DNA of 64,000 nt from Actinomadura alba (GCF_014323705.1 NZ_JABVEC010000021.1:1-64000); one strand, 5' to 3'; counted from the first letter of the stretch, positions 1-8,198 are shown. Numbers and translations: made by a program. Notes: generated by a model from the sequence alone, not told the origin.

Positions 1-139
1 AGCCCTGACTGGCACGTTTGTGGCACGGGCATCTGCTCGCCTATTACCGCGTGCCTGGGCCCCTTCCACTCGGTGCCCGTTTGTGGTCGGTCTGTACCCT
101 TGCCTGACCTGCTTCATCTTGAGTCACGGAGGCTGCCCG

Positions 140-583
140 ATGGGAAGCTCTGCATGGACAGCATTCAGTCCCTATCAGGATGGCATCTCGGCTGCACTCG
201 AACACGCTCGGCAGCAAGCGTTCGAAGATCAGGACTACTACTGGCCTTACGGCAAGAACGGGATACCTGAACATCCGAGGCCGTCTTCCCTGGATAGCTT
301 CTGGCAGCCGAACACCACAGAGGAGTTCGGCGCTCATTGCGTGATCGACGCCGAGGTCGCCCTGGCCCCAGGGGAAGAGCCAGATTTCGGGACGCTCAGC
401 CCTCCATCGATCGAAGACGCGATTGAAGTCTTCGGCATCGATCAACCTACGCGAGCAGACTTCGAACGTGCCGAAAACGACGTGTGGGACTTGATCAACG
501 AGGAGAGTTGCGGCTGCTACCTGGTGCTTTACAAGGACGGCCAACCTCACGAGATAGTGTTCTGGGGAATTTCCGGTGACTAG
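140..583 (+). CDS. hypothetical acidic protein, 147 aa
   Basis: I chose the ATG at 140 because a GGAGG-like ribosome binding site lies about 8 bases upstream; the frame stays open to position 20, but the extra residues look non-coding. The product is acidic (many Asp and Glu), soluble, and has no signal peptide or membrane segment. Near the C-terminus a Cys-Gly-Cys (ESCGCYLVLYKDG) is followed by a strand-rich end. I recognise no family. It resembles small actinobacterial proteins found in mobile or toxin-immunity neighbourhoods, but nothing here proves that role. It stands alone, with no operon partner. Confidence 0.6.
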   Translation: MGSSAWTAFSPYQDGISAALEHARQQAFEDQDYYWPYGKNGIPEHPRPSSLDSFWQPNTTEEFGAHCVIDAEVALAPGEEPDFGTLSPPSIEDAIEVFGIDQPTRADFERAENDVWDLINEESCGCYLVLYKDGQPHEIVFWGISGD

Positions 584-742
584 ATCTGCCGCCTCTAAAT
601 GGATGTCCTCGTAGATCTGGGTGTTGTTAGCCCTGCCTGATCGTTGACCTGGGTATGTGCTCGTAATCACGTCGGTGACCTGCGGTGGAACCTTCGACGG
701 GTCGGCTGTTGCGTCATCGGTGCTGTCACTGTTTGATCGCGA

Positions 743-994
743 TCACACCGGGTGTTTGGCGAGACAAGTCGAGCACCGTTCCCAACCCTCAGGGATCGGG
801 TCGGGCCAGGGCTCGTGGTAGGTCACGAGGCGGGACGAACTTCCACACTCAGGTGTGCCTGAGCCTTTGGGGACGGCATGCGCAACTGGAGGATGATCTA
901 GCTCGATCAGCTTCGTATTCGAGTAGCTGGGTGGAAGCGATGGATCGATAGGCACGGCTCGGAAATTGCCAGCCCACCACATTTCGTACGCCAC
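743..994 (-). CDS. small hypothetical protein with C-terminal CxxC
   Basis: This is an 83-residue protein without a signal peptide or membrane helix. The C-terminus carries a Cys-x-x-Cys pair (ERCSTCLAKHPV) and there is another Cys at TPECGSS, so it may bind zinc, but a complete four-ligand site is not obvious. The frame is preferred over the overlapping plus-strand frame because its composition is protein-like (WWAGNFRAVPIDPS, LVTYHEPWPDPIPEGWERC). It resembles the many short actinomycete ORFs with a terminal CxxC that sit near XRE regulators. No function is assigned. Confidence 0.5.
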   Translation of the reverse strand: MAYEMWWAGNFRAVPIDPSLPPSYSNTKLIELDHPPVAHAVPKGSGTPECGSSSRLVTYHEPWPDPIPEGWERCSTCLAKHPV

Positions 995-1095
995 GCTCGG
1001 AGCGTAGACGGAGTTGAGGGCTCCAGCAGATGCCTCCTGCCTGATCTCCCCGTCTGCCGTCCCAAGCGCAGCGCTACCGGGCCAGGCACCAGACG

Positions 1096-1410
1096 TTGTT
1101 CGGGCCCACTACAGCCCGTAAGACGGCCATCGAAATCCACCTGGCATTCGGAGACGTCGGCCAGGCCCTTGAGCTCATCGCCGAGACCAGACTCCCGGTC
1201 AGCACACCGTTGGCGGTTCGCTGCCGCCACATGCTGAACGTAGCGCTGGCCAACTGCGAGGCCAAACGCTGGGACACCGCTGCCGACACACTGCTGGACG
1301 TGTGCGCAGAGGCACCCGAATGGGTCCGGCATCCGACGGCCCGCTGCGGCCCGGCGGCTGAGCGCGCCGCCGCTCTCGGGGGTCGCCTCACAGCAGCTTG
1401 TCCAGGGTGA
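1096..1410 (+). pseudogene. C-terminal fragment of an XRE/TPR regulator
   Basis: The readable frame contains TPR-like helices (AIEIHLAFGDVGQALELI, CRHMLNVALANCEAKRWD, DTLLDVCAEAPEWVR) of the kind that end actinomycete XRE-type regulators, including the characteristic APEWVRH near the C-terminus. There is no helix-turn-helix part and no plausible start upstream, so only the tail remains. The end runs into the 3' end of the convergent molybdopterin subunit gene, overlapping it by about 20 bases. A complete regulator of this general type lies at 6286-7575, but the fragment is not an obvious copy of it. Confidence 0.55.
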
Positions 1411-3709
1411 TGGGCAGGTCGCGGACCCGCTTGCCGGTCGCGTGGTGCACCGCGTTCGCGATCGCGCCGGCGACACCGGTGATGCCCACCTCGCCGACGC
1501 CGATCAGGCCCAGGGGCATGGTCGGGTCGGGGTCGTCGAGATAGCGGACGTCGATCGGCGGGATGTCGGCGTGCACCGGGACGTGGTACTCCGCCAGGCC
1601 GGGGTTCATGATCCGGCCGGTTCGCGGGTCGACGAGCGTCTCCTCCGAGAGCGCCATGCCGATCCCCATGACGACGCCGCCGCGGAGCTGGCTGCTCGCC
1701 GTCTTCGCGTTGATCACCCGGCCGACGTCGAACACCCCGACCCAGCGGGACACCCGTATCTCGCCGGTGTCGGCGTCGACGCGGACCTCGCAGAACTGCG
1801 CGCCGCAGGCGGCCTTGACCCAGCGCCGCCGGTCGAGCATGAACTTCGACATGAACCGGAGCTGCCCGGTCAGCTCACCGAGCCGCGTGTCGGAGCCGAC
1901 GGCCGCCTCGACCTCGCTCCGGCCGGCCCGGCTCAGGATGGTCGGGTAGCTCTCGCCCTTCCGTGGGTCGTGGCCCTCCGGCCGCCCGATGCGGTAGAGC
2001 CCGCCGTTCCGCGCCTCGACATCGCGCGGCCGCTGCCCGCGCAGCGGAGAGTCGCCCGACTTCCGGGCCAGGGCGAGGACCGACCGCTTCAGCTTCTCGC
2101 AGGCGGCGATCAGGCTGTTCGCGACACTTGCGGTCTGCGCCGACCCGCCCGCGCCGGGGCCGCTGGGCAGGGTCGAGTCTCCGTACTCCACCCGTACCGC
2201 CTCGAACGGCACGCCGAGCGCGTCGGCGGCGATCTGCGCCTGCGCCGTCGCCGCGCCCATGCCCATCTCGTGGAAGCCGCACCGCACCACGACGGTGCCG
2301 TCGGCCGACAGCCGCACGGTGACGTTCGCGGGGAGCTGCCACGACGGGTGATAGGCCGAGGCGACCCCCATGCCGACGAGCCAGCGCCCGTCCCGCATGG
2401 AACGCGGCCGCGGCGTCCGGTCGGCCCAGCCGAACAGCTCCGCGCCGAGCGCGTACGACTCGCGGAGCATCCGGTGGGCGAACCGTTTGCCGTCGATCGG
2501 ATTCCGCGCGGGCTCGTTGCGCATCCGCAGCTCGATCGGGTCGAGGCCGAGCTCGGCGGCCAGCTCGTCGACCGCGGACTCCAGCGCGAACGTGCCGATC
2601 GACTCGCCGGGCGCCCGCATGACCGTGTTCGAGAGCATGTCCAGCTCGACCTGGTTCTGCTGGACCAGGATGTTCGCGGCGTCGTAGAGGTGCCGTGACT
2701 GCGAGGTCACCTGCTCGGGGCCCCCGCCGACCCGCCCGACCTGCGTCACGCTGGTGTGGATCAGCGCGGTCAGCCGGCCGTCGGCGTCGGCGCCCAGCGC
2801 CATGCGCTGCGTCGAGGGCGTGCGCCCGCCGACCGTGCGGTAGACCCCCTCGCGGGTGAGCATCATCCGTACCGGCCGACCGGTCACCCGTGCCGCCAGC
2901 ACCGTGAGGATCGTGCCCGGCCAGACCATGGTCTTGCCGCCGAAGGCCCCGCCGACGTACGGCGAGATCACCCGTACGGCCTTCTCGGGCACGTCGAACC
3001 TCAGCGCGAGGTGCCTGCGCACCCAGGGGATGTTCTGCGTCCCCTCGTGGACGGTCAGCCGGTCACCGTCCCACGCCGCCGTCGTCGCGTGCGGTTCGAT
3101 CGCGTTGTGGTGATGCGGCGGCGTGGTGAATCGCAGGTCCACCGACACGGGTGCGGCGGCGAGCGCGGCCTGGGCGTCGCCCTTCTTCGCACCGCCCGAC
3201 TGGATGGCGTTGCTCTTCTGCGGCTTGGCGTTGGGCTCTTCGGCGGCGAAGTCGACCGTGGCCGGCAGCTCCTCGTAGCCGACCCGGACCAGCCCGGCGG
3301 CCTCGCGCGCGGCGTCGAGGGTCTCGGCCACGACCACCGCCACCGGCTGGCCGTTCCAGTGCACCTGGTCGGTGTTGAGGTAGTTGACCGAGGTCCCCGA
3401 GGCGAGCGAGCTCAGATTGAGCATGCTCACCTTCGGCGGTGGCTTCATCGCCGGCGCGTTCTCATGAGTGATCACGGTGAGCACGCCCGCGACGGCGGAC
3501 GCGCTCGCGGTGTCGATGCCGGTGATGCGGCCCCGCGCGATCGTCGCGTGCACGAGCGCGGCGTACGCGATGCCGGGGTAGGGATACTCGGCCGAATAGC
3601 GCGCCGCGCCGGTGGTCTTGGGGGTGCCGTCGAGCCGGTCGACCGGCCGGCCGACGACGGGACCTGCCGTCTCGGGCCGGGACGGGCTCTGGGTCCGCGT
3701 GCCGGTCAT
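1388..3709 (-). CDS. molybdenum hydroxylase, molybdopterin-binding large subunit
   Basis: This 773-residue protein belongs to the xanthine dehydrogenase/CO dehydrogenase large-subunit family. It carries the molybdopterin cytosine dinucleotide cofactor and the site where an aromatic heterocycle or aldehyde is hydroxylated with water as oxygen source. The N-terminal part has the Ald_Xan_dh_C hammerhead (RLDGTPKTTGAARYSAEY); the cofactor-binding domain has GGAFGGK and a late GVGEVGITG, whose Glu matches the catalytic base. The length is normal. It is the last gene of a three-gene operon, and its ATG overlaps the FAD subunit stop as ATGA. The substrate cannot be read from the sequence. No XdhC-type maturation gene lies next to it. 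Confidence 0.92.
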   Translation of the reverse strand: MTGTRTQSPSRPETAGPVVGRPVDRLDGTPKTTGAARYSAEYPYPGIAYAALVHATIARGRITGIDTASASAVAGVLTVITHENAPAMKPPPKVSMLNLSSLASGTSVNYLNTDQVHWNGQPVAVVVAETLDAAREAAGLVRVGYEELPATVDFAAEEPNAKPQKSNAIQSGGAKKGDAQAALAAAPVSVDLRFTTPPHHHNAIEPHATTAAWDGDRLTVHEGTQNIPWVRRHLALRFDVPEKAVRVISPYVGGAFGGKTMVWPGTILTVLAARVTGRPVRMMLTREGVYRTVGGRTPSTQRMALGADADGRLTALIHTSVTQVGRVGGGPEQVTSQSRHLYDAANILVQQNQVELDMLSNTVMRAPGESIGTFALESAVDELAAELGLDPIELRMRNEPARNPIDGKRFAHRMLRESYALGAELFGWADRTPRPRSMRDGRWLVGMGVASAYHPSWQLPANVTVRLSADGTVVVRCGFHEMGMGAATAQAQIAADALGVPFEAVRVEYGDSTLPSGPGAGGSAQTASVANSLIAACEKLKRSVLALARKSGDSPLRGQRPRDVEARNGGLYRIGRPEGHDPRKGESYPTILSRAGRSEVEAAVGSDTRLGELTGQLRFMSKFMLDRRRWVKAACGAQFCEVRVDADTGEIRVSRWVGVFDVGRVINAKTASSQLRGGVVMGIGMALSEETLVDPRTGRIMNPGLAEYHVPVHADIPPIDVRYLDDPDPTMPLGLIGVGEVGITGVAGAIANAVHHATGKRVRDLPITLDKLL

Positions 3710-4701
3710 GCCGCACCCCCTTCGGCGAGCAACTGCCGCAGCGTGGACACGATCGTGCGCTGCGCGAGTTCGATCTTGAAGGCGTTGTGCGGCAGGGCCG
3801 TCGCGGCCGCGAGCTCCGCAGCGGCGGCCCTGCGGAACGAGTCCTCGGTCGCCGGTGCGCCGACCAGGATCCGTTCCGCCTCATGGGCCCGCCACGGCTT
3901 CGCGGCCACCCCGCCGAGCGCCAGCCGGACCTCCGTCACCACGCCGTCCCTGACGTTCAGCGCGGCGGCGACCGAGACCAGCGCGAAGGCGTACGACGCC
4001 CGGTCGCGCACCTTGCGATAGCGGGAGGTCGCCGCGACGGCCGACGCCGGCAGCTCGACCGCCGTGATCAGCTCGTCGGCGGCCAGCGTCGTCTCGATGT
4101 GCGGCGTGCGGCCGGGCAGAAGGTGGAGGTCGGCGAGCGGCACGCGCCGGACGCCGCGCACGCTCTGCACCTCCACGGTGGCGTCGAGCGCGGCCAGCGC
4201 GACGCACATGTCCGAGGGGTGCGTGGCGACGCAGTCGTCGCTCACGCCGAGGATTCCGTGGTTTCGGGTGAAGCCGCCGATCGCGTCGCAGCCGCTGCCC
4301 GGTTCGCGTTTGTTGCAGGCCGCGGCGCCGTCGTAGAAGTAGACGCAGCGGGTGCGTTGCAGCAGGTTCCCGCCGACCGTGGCCATGTTCCGCAACTGTG
4401 CCGAGGCGCCGGTGAGGACGGCCTGGGAGAGCATCGGGTAGCGGGTCCGGATGAGCGGGTGCGCGGCGAGCCCGCTGTTGCGGACGAGTGCTCCGATCCG
4501 CACCCCGCCGCCGGCCGCTTCCTCGATCTCGGCCAGCGGAAGCGCGGTGATGTCGACGACCGTCTCGGGCCGCTCGATGCCCTCGCGCATCAGGTCGACC
4601 AGATTCGTCCCGCCGCCGATGAACTTCGCGCCGGGCTCGCTGCCGATCGCGCGGACCGCCGCTGCGACGTCGGGCGCGCTCACGTACGAGAAGGACCTCA
4701 T
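3706..4701 (-). CDS. molybdenum hydroxylase, FAD-binding medium subunit
   Basis: This 331-residue protein passes electrons from the iron-sulfur subunit to an external acceptor through FAD. It has the FAD_binding_5 signature (AKFIGGGTNLVDLMREG) and the second FAD motif around ATVGGNLLQRTRC, followed by a CO dehydrogenase flavoprotein C-terminal domain. A Cys-rich stretch (RCVYFYDGAAACNKREPG) is typical of the CoxM/XdhB group. I start it at MRSFSYV (4701); the frame is open further upstream only because it crosses a 15-bp repeat. It overlaps both neighbours by four bases, so the three subunits are translationally coupled. Confidence 0.92.
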   Translation of the reverse strand: MRSFSYVSAPDVAAAVRAIGSEPGAKFIGGGTNLVDLMREGIERPETVVDITALPLAEIEEAAGGGVRIGALVRNSGLAAHPLIRTRYPMLSQAVLTGASAQLRNMATVGGNLLQRTRCVYFYDGAAACNKREPGSGCDAIGGFTRNHGILGVSDDCVATHPSDMCVALAALDATVEVQSVRGVRRVPLADLHLLPGRTPHIETTLAADELITAVELPASAVAATSRYRKVRDRASYAFALVSVAAALNVRDGVVTEVRLALGGVAAKPWRAHEAERILVGAPATEDSFRRAAAAELAAATALPHNAFKIELAQRTIVSTLRQLLAEGGAA

Positions 4702-5261
4702 CGCACCGGCTCCGATCGCACGGGCTCGGATCGCACGGGCTCGGATCGCACGGGCTCCGTGTCCGCCACGTCGCGGATGGCGCCGACGATCCCGTTGTAG
4801 GCACCGCAGCGGCACAGGTTGCCGCTCATGCGTTCCCTGATCTCCGCGTCGGTGAGCTCGATGCCGGTGGTGGAGAGGTGCTCGGTCACGGCGCTCGGCG
4901 CTCCCGCGCCGTGCTCGGCGAGCATGCCGATCGCGGAGCAGAGCTGGCCCGAGGTGCAGTAGCCGCACTGGAAGCCGTCGTTGGCGATGAACGCCGTCTG
5001 CAGCGGGTGTGGGCGCCCGCCGGTCGCGATCCCCTCGACAGTGGTGATCTCGCGGTCCGCGTACTGCACGGCCAGGGCCAGGCACGAGTTGATCCGCTCG
5101 CCGTCGGCCAGCACCGTGCAGGCTCCGCAGGCACCCTGGTCGCACCCCTTCTTCGTGCCGGTCAGGCCAAGGTGCTCGCGCAGCGCGTCGAGCAGGCTGA
5201 CCCGCGGCTCCACGTCGAGCGACTCGATGGCTCCGTTCACCCGCAGGCGCACCTCGACCAT
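4698..5261 (-). CDS. molybdenum hydroxylase, 2Fe-2S small subunit
   Basis: This 187-residue protein carries two 2Fe-2S clusters. The plant-ferredoxin-type cluster uses Cys40, Cys45, Cys48 and Cys60 (GCDQGACGACTV and INSC). The second uses Cys99, Cys102, Cys150 and Cys152 (QCGYC and LCRCG). Family members usually end shortly after the CRCGAY motif. Here a tail of four Ser-Glu-Pro-Val-Arg units is added, encoded by a 15-bp repeat. The stop codon overlaps the start of the FAD subunit. Upstream are two palindromes (5306-5349) that could hold a repressor. It is the first gene of the operon. Confidence 0.93.
   Translation of the reverse strand: MVEVRLRVNGAIESLDVEPRVSLLDALREHLGLTGTKKGCDQGACGACTVLADGERINSCLALAVQYADREITTVEGIATGGRPHPLQTAFIANDGFQCGYCTSGQLCSAIGMLAEHGAGAPSAVTEHLSTTGIELTDAEIRERMSGNLCRCGAYNGIVGAIRDVADTEPVRSEPVRSEPVRSEPVR
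4703..4758. repeat. 15-bp tandem repeat in the small-subunit C-terminus
   Basis: Nearly four copies of GCACGGGCTCGGATC in direct tandem; the first copy has two changes. The unit length is a multiple of three, so each copy adds Ser-Glu-Pro-Val-Arg to the 2Fe-2S subunit. The array ends at the start codon of the FAD subunit, so copy number can change without breaking either gene. Confidence 0.9.
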
Positions 5262-5305
5262 GTGTTCCCTCCGTTGGGGACGTCCGTTCCCGTACAGTCC
5301 GCGAC

Positions 5306-5349
5306 GTTAACAGAACAGTGTTGCCTTAACAAGAGAACGGCGTTCTCTT
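5306..5349. promoter_or_regulatory. two abutting operator-like palindromes upstream of the molybdenum hydroxylase operon
   Basis: Site one (5306-5330) has outer arms GTTAA and TTAAC around the core AACAGTGTT. Site two (5331-5349) is AAGAGAACGGCGTTCTCTT, a perfect 9+1+9 palindrome. Both share AGAACNGNGTT, so one dimeric repressor, probably of TetR type, could bind twice in tandem. They sit 45-90 bases ahead of the small-subunit ATG (5261). No regulator gene lies beside the operon. Confidence 0.6.
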
Positions 5350-5603
5350 AATTCTCGATCTCGACCCTCATCGAATCCCGGCCTGTTCGGTCGTTCGTCT
5401 CACAAGTTGGCCCTTGATCTTGTGGCGACTCCCTGTCGGATCGTGCGGGCAGGAGTGCAGGGTGCTTCCGCCGGGAACTCCGGCCGGTCCGATGCCGCGG
5501 CGCGGTTGCCGATGATCGTTAAGCACGTACGTTGCACTCCGGCAGCGATCAGTTCGCTGATTGCCGAATACAAACAGGGGAGTACACGAGGCGAGGTCAG
5601 CCG

Positions 5604-5765
5604 ATGCGTCAGCGGAACCGCGGTCCGAACGTCCGGCCCAGCGGTCAGCCGGGCGGTCAGATTCTGGTGGCTCGGACGGACGCCGAGACGGCTGTGATAC
5701 GGGCCGAACTGGCACGTGTCGACGGCAAAGTCAACACTGTGTCCTTGCGCAGCCTGACGAACTGA
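5604..5765 (+). CDS. possible small basic protein, 53 aa
   Basis: This short ORF begins at an ATG with GAGGT 8 bases upstream. The product is Arg- and Gly-rich at first (RQRNRGPNVRPSGQPGGQ) and then helix-like (DAETAVIRAELARVDGKVN). It has no signal peptide, membrane segment or known motif. The second half reads like protein, but the surrounding 500 bases carry several competing frames, so it may be spurious. The rest of 5350-5856 holds nothing else I can support. Confidence 0.25.
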   Translation: MRQRNRGPNVRPSGQPGGQILVARTDAETAVIRAELARVDGKVNTVSLRSLTN

Positions 5766-5856
5766 ATAAAGAAACGGCCTATGTTGTGCCTTCCCACATG
5801 CGGGAAAGTCTATTGAAACAGGCCGGAAGACTGTAAGCGCGGCCCATGCACAAGAA

Positions 5857-5876
5857 ACCCCTCCCGAAGAGGGGGC
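5857..5876 (-). terminator. hairpin terminator after the XRE operon
   Basis: On the minus strand GCCCCCTC pairs with GAGGGG across a short loop and is followed by TTTCTTG. It lies about 30 bases beyond the stop of the 127-residue gene, as expected for its terminator. Confidence 0.5.
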
Positions 5877-5905
5877 CCTTGTCCGTCGAGTTCAACGTCG
5901 CCTGG

Positions 5906-6289
5906 TCAGACACGGCCTTCGATCGCCGCAAAGATGTCGGCGTTGGTTTCCTGTTGCCATGACGGCATAGCGTCCCAATCCGCGACATAGGAAGGTTTGG
6001 GGTCGTCGAAGTGCTTGTAGATCTGGGCGAGCCAGCACAGCGCTACGAACCGGCCCCTCTGCTCCCGTGTCAGCTTGCCCGTTGCGCCGTCAGTCAGGGC
6101 GACGAAGTCGGCGACCTGACCGAAGACGGCGCTTGCCGCCTGCCGCTCCCATTCGGGGGTGTCCTCCCACGGGGCGACGTAACCCGGTTTCGGCTCTCCG
6201 GGGTAGTACTTGCGAACACCAGCTATCCACGCCTCGCGAAACGTGCGGCCCTGATCTTCCTGCTGGTCTGCTTGCATTGCACTCCTCAC
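5906..6289 (-). CDS. hypothetical protein with internal duplication
   Basis: This 127-residue acidic soluble protein is made of two similar halves. Residues 16-59 (FREAW...KYYPGEPKPGYVAPW...PEW) align with residues 80-124 (FVALCW...KHFDDPKPSYVADW...PSW). The shared signature is PKPxYVAxWxxxPxW followed by an amphipathic helix. I do not know a function. It starts inside the last codons of the XRE regulator gene (4-base overlap), so the two are translated together; it may be the regulator's partner or an antagonist. This type of pair is seen beside XRE regulators in other actinomycetes, from memory and not verified here. Confidence 0.7.
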   Translation of the reverse strand: MRSAMQADQQEDQGRTFREAWIAGVRKYYPGEPKPGYVAPWEDTPEWERQAASAVFGQVADFVALTDGATGKLTREQRGRFVALCWLAQIYKHFDDPKPSYVADWDAMPSWQQETNADIFAAIEGRV

Positions 6290-7575
6290 AGTTGGGCGAT
6301 GCGGTCGCTGAGCTGCGACGCTCGACCGTCGGACAGCATGGGGGCAAGCTCGGCGCGGAGTCCCTGGAGCTTGCGGCCGACGTATCCCGACGATCGGGTC
6401 TGGTCAACCAGGTCGGCGGCCTGGTTGCCATAGTCGAGAGCCTGGTCGAGGTCTTTGGCCTGGACGCCAAGCATCGCGAGGTCGGTGAGAATGCTGCCAC
6501 GGCGACGCAGCGACGTTGTGATCTTGAGGGCTTCGACCAGCGCTGAAGACGCCAGGCCAGTCCGACCAAGCGCGGCGTAGCAAGTGCCTCGTTCTTCGGC
6601 CATTCGCGTTCCGTCGAAGCGGAGCCATCCGCCGGGCATGACGGACTCGGTGAGCGCTTGGACTTGCTCGGCGGTTTCCAGCGCCCGCTGACAGGCGTTG
6701 AAGTCACCAAGCCCGGCATGTGCTTCTGCCTGCACGGCAGCTACCCAATGGCGGGTAGACAGTTGGCTGTCGCCGCGCTGGGCGACTCGGGCAGCCCCTT
6801 CGAGGAGGGGCATCGCGACGTCGAACCGCCGTTCGTACATGCCGAGGTAGGCGTGGCGTGTGAGCGCACAGGCCCATTGGTCAAATCCATTGCCCTCTTT
6901 GCTCGCGTCTGCGGCGAGCTTGTAACAGTGGGCGGCATCAGTGTATTTGTCGGCGTCGAAAAGGATCTCTCCGGCGAGTTGGAGAAGATCGCCCGTCAAT
7001 ACACAAAGGCGACTATGAACTGCCTGTGAATGAGCCTGTTTGAGGGTGCCGGCCAGTAGGTCGAGTTGCTGACGCACCACCGGATATATGGTGCGTTTGG
7101 ACGGTGATAGAGCGAAGACTTGCCACAGGTGGGAGTTCAGCAGCTCGAACTGCTCGACCTCCTCGGAGTCCCCGGTGAGCGCGTCCGCGCTCAGGTTGGG
7201 GACGGCGACCAGCGTCCCGGCGAGGCTCAGCAGGCGAAGCAACTCCCGGCGGTTCATGTCCTCTAGTTCATCAAAGACACTGTCGGGTTTGGTCACCGCG
7301 TGACCGATAACACGTCCCTCAAGCAGGTTTGGGGAACCAGAGACTTGCGTGCCCACATGGAGGGGCTCGGGCGTCAGTAACTCGTCCAGCTCCTCTGGGG
7401 TGACGTGCAAGAGATGGACGAGCTTCGCCCGGTAGTACGGCTGTGGGTCGCAGTCCCCGCGCTCCCATCGGGCGATGGTGGACCGGTCGGCACCTAGTTC
7501 GGCGGCCAGGGACTCCTGGGTGAACCCCTGCGTTCTACGGCGCTTGGCCAGGCGGGGCCGGCGCCGTGCCGCCAT
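6286..7575 (-). CDS. XRE-family regulator with TPR-like C-terminal domain
   Basis: This 429-residue protein begins with a helix-turn-helix of the XRE type (residues about 14-70: GFTQESLAAELGADRSTIARWERG). A linker follows, then a long all-helical part with TPR-like repeats (YKLAADASKEGNGFDQWACALTR is one example). Such regulators are common in Actinobacteria and often control adjacent small-protein or peptide loci. It is divergent from the graspetide locus at 7756-9735. The spacer carries a CCCTACG/CGTAGGG palindrome and GATGCACC repeats that are good operator candidates. I infer that it controls its own operon and probably the peptide genes. Confidence 0.85.
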   Translation of the reverse strand: MAARRRPRLAKRRRTQGFTQESLAAELGADRSTIARWERGDCDPQPYYRAKLVHLLHVTPEELDELLTPEPLHVGTQVSGSPNLLEGRVIGHAVTKPDSVFDELEDMNRRELLRLLSLAGTLVAVPNLSADALTGDSEEVEQFELLNSHLWQVFALSPSKRTIYPVVRQQLDLLAGTLKQAHSQAVHSRLCVLTGDLLQLAGEILFDADKYTDAAHCYKLAADASKEGNGFDQWACALTRHAYLGMYERRFDVAMPLLEGAARVAQRGDSQLSTRHWVAAVQAEAHAGLGDFNACQRALETAEQVQALTESVMPGGWLRFDGTRMAEERGTCYAALGRTGLASSALVEALKITTSLRRRGSILTDLAMLGVQAKDLDQALDYGNQAADLVDQTRSSGYVGRKLQGLRAELAPMLSDGRASQLSDRIAQL

Positions 7576-7612
7576 GAACGCCTCCGAGTGTGAGGTCCAG
7601 CAGTGTCTATTT

Positions 7613-7679
7613 CCCTACGTCAGCGTAGGGCGTGAATTAACGATGCAGCGCGGATGCACCAGAGATGCACCATTGGTGC
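7613..7679. promoter_or_regulatory. operator candidates between the XRE regulator and the RiPP genes
   Basis: Two elements are visible. CCCTACGTCAGCGTAGGG (7613-7630) is a perfect 7+4+7 palindrome 38 bases from the regulator start. GATGCACC occurs twice (7653 and 7664), and the second copy runs into GCACCATTGGTGC (7667-7679), a 6+1+6 palindrome. Either could bind the adjacent XRE protein. Confidence 0.5.
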
Positions 7680-7755
7680 CTCGTGACTGCCCTGGGACAG
7701 GCCTGCTGGCTCAGGTTCTCTAAAAGGGAACGAGTCACCTAGCCAGGGAGCCCCG

Positions 7756-7995
7756 ATGGCCCGCAACCGCGACGGCACCTTCACCGGTGCCAGCCCCTTA
7801 GGTGTCGCCGAGATCCTCTCCCGGTTCCGGAGTGGCTACCCGTCCTGGGGGTTCGTGTTTGACGCCCATCGAGGTGAATGGACCGCCTGCCGGGTGATCG
7901 GCGGCAAGCTCAACGAGATCACCCGTACGAACCCCGTCGCGCTGAGATGCGCGATTGATTCCTCCCTTGGGAGGAGAGAGGAGATTCCCCGATGA
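7756..7995 (+). CDS. small hypothetical protein, first gene of the RiPP locus
   Basis: This 79-residue soluble protein starts at an ATG with AGGGAG about 7 bases upstream. It has an N-terminal helix (GVAEILSRFRSGYP), a strand-like central part with three Trp/Phe positions (WGFVFDAHRGEWTACRVIGG) and an Arg-rich tail. I recognise no family. Its stop overlaps the start of the precursor gene as ATGA, so production is coupled to the peptide. A role as leader-recognition partner, immunity protein or helper is possible, but nothing in the sequence decides between these. Confidence 0.7.
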   Translation: MARNRDGTFTGASPLGVAEILSRFRSGYPSWGFVFDAHRGEWTACRVIGGKLNEITRTNPVALRCAIDSSLGRREEIPR

Positions 7996-8192
7996 ATCCG
8001 TACGGCCTGAGTCACCAGGTGCGCCTGCCGGAGGTGTTCACCGCTCCGCTGGCGGGCGTCGCTTACGACCCGATCAGTCAGCTCAACATGACCGGTGGCC
8101 AGCCGCTGGCGCAGCAGCCGGGCCTGATGCGTCAGTGCTCAGTGACCTATGGCACCCCGAACCGCGACAACAAGACCGACGACGGAGGCTGA
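7992..8192 (+). CDS. putative ATP-grasp-modified RiPP precursor (graspetide, TgmA-like)
   Basis: This 66-residue peptide matches the precursor pattern of actinomycete ATP-grasp RiPPs: a leader with RLPEV, a central AYDPISQ and GGQPL, then a polar tail. The likely core is the last 20 or so residues. It offers Ser50, Thr52, Thr55 and Thr62 as nucleophiles, Lys61 as an amine, and Asp59, Asp63 and Asp64 as carboxylate donors for ester or amide rings. Cys49 is unusual for the group. The ATP-grasp gene follows after 6 bases. Ring connectivity cannot be predicted. There is no signal peptide. Assignment rests on pattern and neighbour; I am fairly sure of the class. Confidence 0.82.
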   Translation: MNPYGLSHQVRLPEVFTAPLAGVAYDPISQLNMTGGQPLAQQPGLMRQCSVTYGTPNRDNKTDDGG

Positions 8193-8198
8193 TCCACA

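Noticed and set aside
1388..5261. Naming the molybdenum hydroxylase as xanthine dehydrogenase or CO dehydrogenase
   Set aside because: The subunits identify the superfamily only. Substrate-defining residues could not be decided by eye, and no purine or CO-related gene is adjacent.
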